From: Euonymus europaeus
Lineage: Eukaryota > Streptophyta > Magnoliopsida > Celastrales > Celastraceae
DNA length: 64,000 nucleotides
Direction of reading: 5' to 3'
Assembly (NCBI GenBank): GCA_963580455.1
Contig: OY756965.1
Coordinates: 3,298,501 to 3,362,500, forward strand
A program made the position numbers and the translations under genes. Of the stretch, positions 52,849 through 64,000 are shown piece by piece; position 1 is the stretch's first letter; each line of letters starts with the position of its first letter. The notes beneath the pieces were generated by a model. The model saw only the letters and a program-made list of their open reading frames with translations, searched no databases and had not been told where the DNA came from.

Positions 52849-55800
52849 TTATGCAACCAGAGAAGCGGCCTGCTTGTGTCTCTGATTAGGCTGTGCACTG
52901 TATATTGAATCCTCCACAGCCAATCCTTGTGCACCAAAACACAAGTACTCGTTCATCAACTTCTTATTGAACGATGCTTGTCTCTTCCCCCATGACTGAC
53001 GATTTGACCGAGAAACTCTAGAGAGATCATCACCCTTTTGCTTGTCTATTGAAGCTGGCGAAGACATGGACGATTGTGAGAAAGGACCGGGAGATGGTAC
53101 TGCTTGAAAAACGCCTTGCATTAGCCCTGCAGTAAATTTCTTTCTAGTCGATGGACTTGGAAAACTAGTTCTGTTAGAGAGACTTCTTTTGCTGTTCTGA
53201 AAAGACAATTGTTTCGAGTATCTTTGCCGCAATGGGATATGATTGTCATCGACACTTCTGCTTAAGCTGAAGGTATCAAAAGAATCATCGTAATCTCCCA
53301 AGTCAGTGCCTGCTGTACTTTTTTCTTTCCTCTTGCGCCACCGGAGGAGAAACTTAAGGCGTCTGGCAGCATGATTTACAGAACCTGACTTCTTCTTATC
53401 CAATGCATTAACCATGTCAGATTCACTGAACTCACTCAAGCCTGAACCATTTCCAACACTTTCTAGATCACAATCGACATCTGATACGTTCTCACAACCA
53501 GTGTAAAGGAATATCTCTGCATCAGGAACCCTAAATGAAGTTCCGGGACTTCCTCCTATGCCATGCAGTCCTCTTAGATTCGATAATGTGGCACTTCTAG
53601 TCACATTACTCCGAGCATTGGAAATGCCTCCAGCCAAAATCAACTGCTTGATCAGGATTTCCGAAGAGGATGTTTTTGGCCGTTGCTTCAGGAGATCTAG
53701 TGGGGTCATGCCATTGATGTCACGGATGTTTAAATCAATCGATGGTAAAGTCATTAGAAATTCCACCACACTAGCATGAATATTCTCAGTGACTGCAATG
53801 TGAAGGGCTGTTCTCCCATCATTATTCTTGACATTAACAATGTCTTGCACATTAGCGATCTTACAACTTACCAACTGTTTCACGAGCTCAATTTGTCTGT
53901 CCACTCTTCTAAAACCAGGGCTTCGGAAACTTGACACTGCCATGTGAAGAAAAGTATCTCCATATTTGTTTTTCAGAGAGGATAATGAAGGAGATGCAGC
54001 TATCAGAACCTCTACTATGCCTAAGTAACCCCTGTATACAGCTACGTGTAATGCAGTGTTCCCTTCATCATCTGTTGCGGTTATGATATCATAGGATGCA
54101 ACTAACTCTTTAACTGCCTGCATAAAAAGAAGCTTAAGATGAAGGGGATCATCCAAGACATGATCAATTAACTAAATCGTGGTTTTTTCCGTTGAACTTT
54201 CACAAAACAAGAACATTTATACTCTAAAGCCCCAATTTCAGGAGAAAAGACTCCTAAAAATTAAGGTCATGCCCTATTGCAGAGTTGGCATAGAAAATAA
54301 ACAATACCATTTTTCCATTGCGAGGCTTAACCAAATTAGTTTAGTATTTCTCCTCATTTTAGGACCCTCAGCCCATATGCATCAACATTTTTTTCACTGC
54401 AAAATGTCCTCAATGATATAAAGCCTCTCTTGTAAAGATTGAATTAAAGAACAGTGCCCACTTTATGGAAAAATTAAAGTTTAGAGCACCGATCTGTAAC
54501 TTTCAAAAGATTTAGCAATCAATCTCGCAGTCAGAGAAATCCACCAGTCATATGATGGTTTACTTGATCATACAAAAAGAAAATCAAACAAAAAAGATTA
54601 ATCACCTCTAGTCAATCCTAATTTCACCCTGCCGTTGGATCTGGAAGGGAAAGGTGCCTCCGGAGATAGTTTTTTGTATGTTTGGAAGCAGTCTAGGAAC
54701 CCGTGTTTCGGTCGGCCCATAAAGCAAGAATCATGCCTTACCAGATTCAAACACTAGTCATACTCTCATTAAATCAGATGCATTTTCTCTCCTCCCAGGT
54801 TATTCTATGCAAACGACATCCACATGCACTCGACTGCTTACACGACAATGCTATTAAGAGCTGGAATAGTAGGATTATAAAAGATGTTCTCACCTCAATT
54901 TGCCCTCTACCTGAGGCAGAATGCAAGAGAGTGCATCCTAGACATGATCAATTAACTAAATCATGATTTTTTCCTTTGAAATTTCACAAAACAAGAACAT
55001 TTATACTCTAAAGCCCCAATTTCAGGAGAAAAGACTCCTAAAAATTAAGGTCATGCCCTATTGCAGAGTTGGCAAAGAAAATAAACAATACCATTTTTCC
55101 ATTGCGAGGCTTAACCAAATTAGTTTAGTATTTCTCCTCATTTTAGGACCCTCAGCCCATACGCATCAACATTTTTTTCACTGCAAAATGTCCTCAATGA
55201 TATAAAGCCTCTCTTGTAAAGATTGAATTAAAGAACAGTGCCCACTTTATGGAAAAATTAAAGTTTAGAATTAAAGATAAGAGCACTGATCTGTAACTTT
55301 CGAAAGAACTAGCAATTGCTCTCGCAGTCAGAGAAATCCACCAGTCATATGATGGTTTACTTGATCATACAAAAAGAAAAACAAACAAAAAAGATTAATC
55401 ACCTCTAGTCAATCCTAATTTCACCCTGCCGTTGGATCTGGAAGGCAAAGGTGCCTCCGGAGATAGCTTTTTGTATGTTTAGAAGCAGTCTAGGAACCCC
55501 TGTTCGGTCTGCCCATAATCAATTAATCCATAAAGCAAGAATCATGCCTTACCAGATTAAAATACTAGTCATACTCTCATTAAATCAGATGTATTTTCTC
55601 TCCTCCCAGGTTATTCTATGCAAAAGACATCCAAATGCACTCAACTGCTGACACGACAATGCTATTAAGAGCTAGAATAGTAGGATTATAAAAGATGTTC
55701 TCACCTCAATTTGCCCTCTACCTGAGGCAGAATGCAAGAGAGTGGCTCCTTGAGCATCTCTATAACCCAAAACATCAGAGCAATCCACAAGAAGCTCCTT

Positions 55801-56370
55801 CAAAATCTCCAAATTCCCACCTCTAGCAGCAGCATGTACAGCTCTATTCATCATCTCCCACTTAAAATCCGATTCACTTTCACCGACTCCATAAGCATGA
55901 TCAAGCAAAACCCTGAAAACCTCAGAATCCTTGCTTCTTGCTGCAGCATAAAGTATATCAGTAACACCAAATTCTCCTTCCCCAAAGACCAGAAGTGGGT
56001 CTCTCTCCAACAATTCCTTAACAAAGTCCACATCCCCAGCTGAGGCAGCAGTGTAAAGAAGCCAACCACCATAGCCGGCTCTAATCAGAGAGCTGTGTCC
56101 TCTCTTTGTTTCACAGTCAATCAGAAGCAGCTTGGCAACCCGAGACCTGAATTTGGCTACATCTTCAAATTGAGCCTCGTCGTCCCAGACAGTTTCGAGA
56201 CGCCGAATACGGCGGAGGGAAGTGAGCTTGATGAGGAGATTGTTGTCAAGGTGAAGAAGCTCTCTAACCAGGTCGTAGAGGCCATTTGCAGCTGCCCAAT
56301 CAATGGGAGACGCGTACCACCACTGGTCTCCAGTACTCTCCCACCTAAGAGGGAAGTATGAAGGCGGCAT
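52849..56370 (-). CDS. Ankyrin-repeat protein, plant-specific soluble type
   Basis: Two exons, 56370-55705 and 54117-52849, giving 644 residues. The ATG at 56370 opens MPPSYFPLRWESTGDQWWYASPIDWAAANG; a second in-frame ATG lies 12 bases upstream. Residues 1-420 carry ankyrin repeats, for example GWLLYTAASAGDVDFVKELL, NRAVHAAARGGNLEILKELL, GATLLHSASGRGQIE, GNTALHVAVYRGYLGIVEVL, GRTALHIAVTENIHASVVEFL and GMTPLDLLKQRP. The rest is Ser-rich and basic (KFLLRWRKRKEK) with no transmembrane domain seen, so it is probably a protein-interaction scaffold. The specific partner is unknown. The intron (55704-54118, about 1.6 kb) holds a tandem duplication that includes a copy of the end of exon 1. Frames and splice sites are intact. 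Confidence 0.9.
54157..55735 (-). repeat. ~790-bp tandem duplication in the ankyrin gene intron, spanning the exon 1 border
   Basis: Units of about 54157-54935 and 54941-55735 are several percent diverged; for example 'aaatcgtggttttttccgttgaactttc' in the first is 'aaatcatgattttttcctttgaaatttc' in the second. Each ends with the last ~45 bases of exon 1 plus its GT donor. The copy at about 54890-54935 therefore leaves a second, orphan exon-1 end and donor inside the intron. Confidence 0.88.
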
Positions 56371-59084
56371 TGAAACAAACAATTGGGAGGCAAAAACAAG
56401 GTTTCAGTGAAAGCTAGATTGAGATTCCATCAAGATAAGCCAGACCCATATGAGGATCAATAGAGAAAATGATGGAAGAGACCTTAATCGAATTGCCATG
56501 AACAGCTGATAACAGGAGAAGGAGAAGAAAACGAGGCAAACAGAGACATTGTTGCTTTAATGGGACTGTGCCGCTGAGTTGTATGGATTTAACTAATTGA
56601 GCCAAGAAAGACTTGTTTGGAGGAAAATAAATAAATAAAGGGAGAATGATCACATGATCCAAGATTTTTCATTTTGTTCTTGATTCTTATGGGGGACAAA
56701 AAGGCATAGAAAGGCTTAAGATTCCTCACACAGAGAGAGAGAGAGAGAGAGTTCCTATTCTGGTATGAATTAATATAAATTCGTCCAACAAGATTAGACT
56801 CTTTTAGAATAGATAATTTCTCCTTTTCTTTTTTGTGATAAATCATAAAGTTTTTGTGTAATTAATATTATCATTCTTTTGAATTGAAATGATGATGATG
56901 ATGTTCTTAAGCTTTTTCTCCTTTATGCATGGTGGGTGGTGTTGCAGTTTTCTTGAAATGTAAATGTGGATTATATCACTAATATTTTTTTCCCACTTTG
57001 GAGGCCTTTTAGGTAAAAAAACAATTTAAAAAAGAAGAAGATTACTAATAATTTTTTTAGGAAAAGAAGCCAACTTTGTATCTTGTCCAACTGACAAAAA
57101 AGCAGGCCGCCCCTAGTATTATTTTTCTTCTTCTTTCTTTTGGTCAATTGTGCAGCAATGTAACATGAATAGAAGAAAAGTCTTAGGCAATCAAATACCA
57201 TCCAAATAATTGAAAAAAGAAAGAGATCTCTAATCAAACATGGTCTTAATATATCATTACTTAGTGAATCAACATCTTCATAGGGGCATCAACAAAACAT
57301 TTTGTCTCCCTAACAACACCTTCAGGAGGAAAAAAGCACATACAAAACAATCTTCCTTGTAATAATCTTTGTTAGTCTGTCGCCACCGGCCTTGCTGGCT
57401 CACTTACACATCATCAATACATACCCAGTTTATTTAAACCACATGATTGCATCCAAAGAGCAGCAACTAGACCATTTTGCTTTGCAAACAATAATACAAA
57501 ATCTCAAAAACCCAACTCCAGTTAAACATGGAAATCTTATGGGGCCATAACCTATGATTTTTACTTTAATTGCGCATTAATCATTGCATAAAATTTGGTA
57601 AGGCAATCAAGTAGCCCCATAATATGCACATGCATCTTGGTTTACTTCACCATTTATGATCTATCAGCATCTTTTGGATCACGAGGTTGATTTCTTTCAG
57701 AAACTTCTGATGTCTTTGATTTCATGAACAAAGGTACTCACGTGACACCTACAAGTATTATGTAAATGCATGAAAAGCAAAACCCTTTTGTTAAATAGGA
57801 ATCCGATGCAAAGAAGAATGAGCTACAAGCAGGATGAATCCATGTCATGTGCTAAAACTTAAATGGCATAAGGGTTCACGTCATTGGGATCACTTTATTA
57901 TGCATGTTCTTTAGCTCATCACCGAGAAAAATAATACTAAAGAGCATATCTATATATCAAGTTTGTTATTTAGATTTACTTGGCGAATAAAGCCAAGTAG
58001 GAAGTCCTACATGATCTACAGAATTAGTGGTCATTAGATCTAGTCAAAGTTGCACAACAAAGATAACAAAAAAACAGTAAGGACTTTGAAGTTTTAAAAT
58101 ATGGGATTATCCACCATAGTTTGTCTACTCACCACAAATGGATTTTCCATAAGGATTGCCTTGCAATGCTGACTCGGATCAGAGACAGGATCACCACATC
58201 AAAGGTGCGGTAGATCAAGTTAGGGTCATCTTTCACTTGTTGGCTGGCTCCTTGTCTCTATATATTGTTGGCTCCATGCCATTGGATAAATGTTTGTCTC
58301 TGCATGGGAATTCAAGAAGATAGGAGGAAACCTAAATGCAGAAACACATCAGTAGGGCAAAGCATGTCTGGAGGTTTGTGTGCATAACTGCATACACACA
58401 CACACAGAGAGGAAAAGCTTTTTATAAACATTGAGTCTTACAATGAGAAAAGTTATCCTGCTAAAATTGTATTCATGATACAATAGAAATCGATCCATGT
58501 TTTTCCTCAGTCCATTCAGTGCAGGTCAATGAAAAAATGCATATGATAAGTGAAACAGACATTTACAAACATTATCATCAAAAATATTGCTGCGAATTAT
58601 GGGAGCGAAGACACTAAAAAAAGTCTTTTCCCCCAAAATATTGTTGCTCGTCTTCTGCTAAATAAGCTAGAAAGCCTACAATTGCGAAATTAGTTTGCAT
58701 ACCACCATCTTAGATGGCCTCGGTTGGTGATATTTATCTTTGCTCCTGCAATAAGAAGAAGTGGAAGTTCAAATTAGAAAGACATGGCAATGTCAGATAG
58801 CATGTTGGAAGGTATAAAATCATTAAAATTGCAATGAGAACATTTTTAGAGGTTTAAGATCTACATCTCACACTCCACAGTACAAAAAATATTTCCAGAG
58901 CCTGTCTCATTTTCCTTTTCTCCATGATAAAAAAGTGCACAAAACACAAATTTATGATTTCCTGGAGGTGAGTATCATGGAGAAAAAAATGAACTGAAGC
59001 TATAGAATGTCGACCTACATTTCTTTACCGTGCCAAAAGTGATATATTGTTTTGAGGAAAAAATTTCAATATCCTAATAGCACG
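56371..59084. other. Ankyrin gene upstream region and intergenic DNA
   Basis: Positions 56371-56760 probably include the 5' UTR and proximal promoter of the ankyrin gene, with a (GA)n run at about 56731-56751. The remainder to 59084 is AT-rich with no gene, RNA or bounded repeat recognised. A short (CA)n lies at about 58392-58404. Confidence 0.5.
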
Positions 59085-59645
59085 ATGAGGTTCTTCATGA
59101 CAGCTTCAATTATATCAGTAGCGTCGTCCATATTCTTTAGTTTGACTTCCTCAAGAAGCAAAAGACATGTCCGAGTAATGGGTAGTACGTCTGAGCATCA
59201 GGTCTTGCAATAATCTGAACTTTCCATCTCCTTCAAGAGATCAAAGTCATTCTGTTCATGAGAATGATGACATGACACGACAGTCATAGTATTTTAAGTG
59301 TGAGATGTGTTTGGTGAAACACCGATTTCGGGCATAATTTAAACTACCTCTCATAGTCAGCCAGCCAGCTCTCCCCAGCTCATGGAGAGAGGAATTGTAG
59401 AAGCATCTAGGGTCTACATCCAACTGATTTCATTCTCTTAGCTATCTGTGAAGCTTCCTTAAATTCCTCTGCTTTATTTAGAAAACTAATGATGCCAGCT
59501 CAATATCTCTCTCTTTGCAAAGTGTGTCCAGCAACAAGTTCATAGATTCTGTATTCTTCTCCAATCCATAAGTTGCTAACTCATCGAATGTCCCCACCGC
59601 ATATTCCCATTTCCCTGCACCGCTTTAAGGATGACTGGAAATCTG
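59085..59645 (-). pseudogene. Probable pentatricopeptide-repeat (PPR) protein remnant
   Basis: On the minus strand, broken frames give PPR-like pieces in order: TFDELATYGLEKNTESMNLL, LLDTLCKERDIELASL, AEEFKEASQIA, DFDLLKEMESS, PDAQTYYPLLGHV and DDATDIIEAVMKNL. These resemble the helix pairs of plant organellar RNA-binding PPR proteins (CxR..A..L..M spacing). Several stops and frame changes and a probable non-coding insert at about 59275-59390 separate them. No intact frame longer than 40 codons remains. Confidence 0.5.
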
Positions 59646-60290
59646 CATTGAGTATTTTTAGATGGGCAGAGTGACGCTCAGACAACAAGACGGGTTGTGA
59701 CAAGGAAAACAACGGAAATTTGTTTGGTAATTAGTTTCATGAGACGTAGAGGGTTTTGTTCTGGATTAGAATTGAAGCTCCAAAATTGATTTACAGTATA
59801 TAGACTCTTTCGATAAGACGAGGAACAGTTCGGTTTCTAACATGTCCAAAAGCTTACTTTCACAGCCAGCAGAGGATCGGGTATGGCTGTAGACTGTAGT
59901 CTGTAGTGCTGAACATGAGTGAAAATATCACCCCTTCCTAATTCAAAGGTCCAACCATAATTAGAATATATAAAACAAATACACCTGTAAATTCCAAGGA
60001 ATCTCAATCCGGAACTAGCTCTATAACTCAAAAATACACCTGTAAATTAAAGTAACAGATTTGCCCGAACTTCAAACTCCTCCGGAAACTGGGATAACCC
60101 AGGAAATTTTATAATTTCAGAAAGACAATACCTGAAGCATACAAAAAAGGTCGAATGGTATCACATGGTCTTTTATTTAAACCTCTCAAGATGGAACATC
60201 CCCCATCCGAAAAACCCCCCAACAAAATTGCAACACTACATATGAAAATAAGCCTGAATGATTATATCATATCATTCATCAGTAGCATCT
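59646..60290. other. Intergenic and GapC 3' UTR
   Basis: The part next to 60291 is the likely 3' UTR of GapC. Nothing else was recognised. Confidence 0.45.
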
Positions 60291-63161
<2,871 letters not shown>

Positions 63162-63440
63162 TGCAGAAAAAGCGAATCAAACGATGAAACAAGAACGAAT
63201 CAGATGCAAACGCGGCGTTAAGGTGAGGTTTTTAGTGGAGAGTGAGAAAGTTAATTACGAGTTTATAAAAGAAGAAGATCGGGCTTTGTATTTTAGCCTG
63301 ATTTACAAAGAGGTTAGAAAAAGAAACACTCACGCGCTAGCTAGGTCATTTGGATGTCACGTGAAGGCGCGAAAATCAAGGTGGCATATTCGGCGTATAT
63401 GGTTGTCTTTGCGGTATCCGGTGGGCCGGTGGGCCGGTGT
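63162..63440 (-). promoter_or_regulatory. GapC promoter and leader region
   Basis: Upstream of the GapC ATG on the minus strand. A TATA-like TTTTATAAAC lies at 63261-63270, about 100 bp before the ATG, so transcription could start near 63230. The plus-strand open frames here are shadows. Confidence 0.5.
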
Positions 63441-64000
63441 GGTCAGATGAACTTTTATTCAACTGGCCGGTGTGGTCGCATTAAAATTAATTTTGGATAC
63501 CACCTTTATTACATAATTATTCATATTATCGAAACACATGTTTCAATACACTTACATCATCAAAACATAAATTCATATATATTTTTCATTAACAAAACAT
63601 CTACTATTTCATTTCACCATCCATTTCCCAACAAAATAACACAAAAATCAATATTAGGTAACATTTTTTTTAGAAAAAATCAAGCCATATACATATCTAT
63701 ATCATCAAGACACGTCTTTCAATACAACTATTACATCAAAAACACACATTTTTATATATTATTCCTTCCCCCTAAAAATCTCTTACTCACTTTATCTCAT
63801 TTTAATTGTCCTTTATTTCTTTTTGGGATGTCCCAAAACGCATGCCTATTTCAATTAATGAAAGCTATTTTTTACCATTTTTCTTATTTTACCCTTAACT
63901 TGAAAAATTCAACAACTAACTCAATAACCATGCACATTATAAATAAGGGTATAAAAGTCAAATTGAAAGAGAATTAAATATTTTTCTTAAACTATAAAAA
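63441..64000. other. AT-rich flank with dispersed repeat words
   Basis: It carries 'catcaaaacacat' and 'ttcaataca' words shared with 3480-3740 and 35580-35640. The long plus-strand open frame 63354-63977 is low-complexity and is not supported as a gene. Confidence 0.5.

Noticed and set aside
63354..63977. 207-codon plus-strand frame
   Set aside because: AT-rich, low-complexity translation rich in Ile/Asn/His/Phe, beginning in the GapC promoter; no family match.

Overview
The window is plant nuclear DNA, almost certainly from a dicot. It is AT-rich, and its genes have many short exons with canonical GT..AG introns and plant-specific families (remorin, plastid FabG with a transit peptide, cytosolic GapC). 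Between the genes lie Ty3/Athila, MULE, hAT and PIF/Harbinger transposons. Exon boundaries below were worked out by hand from splice signals, reading frame and family conservation.

Layout. 1-1622: AT-rich flank with a direct repeat. 1623-3063 (+): remorin. 4267-8824 (+): 11-exon class A FAD monooxygenase. 9146-9963: foldback Mutator-like element with a 9-bp target duplication and a leader-like cargo (Pack-MULE candidate). 11435-12990: hAT-type element holding a second hAT-like element and a 22-bp minisatellite. 13795-19281 (-): large disordered Ser/Pro-rich BPP-like protein with a Cys4 ribbon and a C-terminal CaaX box. 21096-21871: deletion-derivative MULE that still encodes a CCHC knuckle. 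23964-35177 (-): nearly full-length Athila-type retrotransposon, with LTRs differing at about six places and an in-frame stop in each of its two ORFs. 37003-38494: hAT-type element with a second copy of the same MULE family nested in it; it ends 72 bp before the start codon of the next gene. 38575-41178 (+): mitochondrial Iojap/RsfS-like protein. 42529-44784: decayed PIF/Harbinger element. 45157-50884 (+): plastid 3-oxoacyl-ACP reductase (FabG), with a tRNA-derived SINE in intron 1. About 51285-51980 (-): decayed LHT-type amino-acid transporter. 52849-56370 (-): ankyrin-repeat gene whose intron carries a tandem duplication including a piece of exon 1. About 59085-59645 (-): probable PPR remnant. 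60291-63161 (-): cytosolic GAPDH (GapC).

The host genes are unrelated housekeeping or signalling genes and do not form a pathway cluster. The unusual content is the transposon landscape: three nested or composite insertions, two MULEs sharing a duplicated 5' terminal repeat with a hairpin, and a young but coding-defective Athila copy. I saw no CRISPR array, bacterial operon, rRNA or intact tRNA gene.
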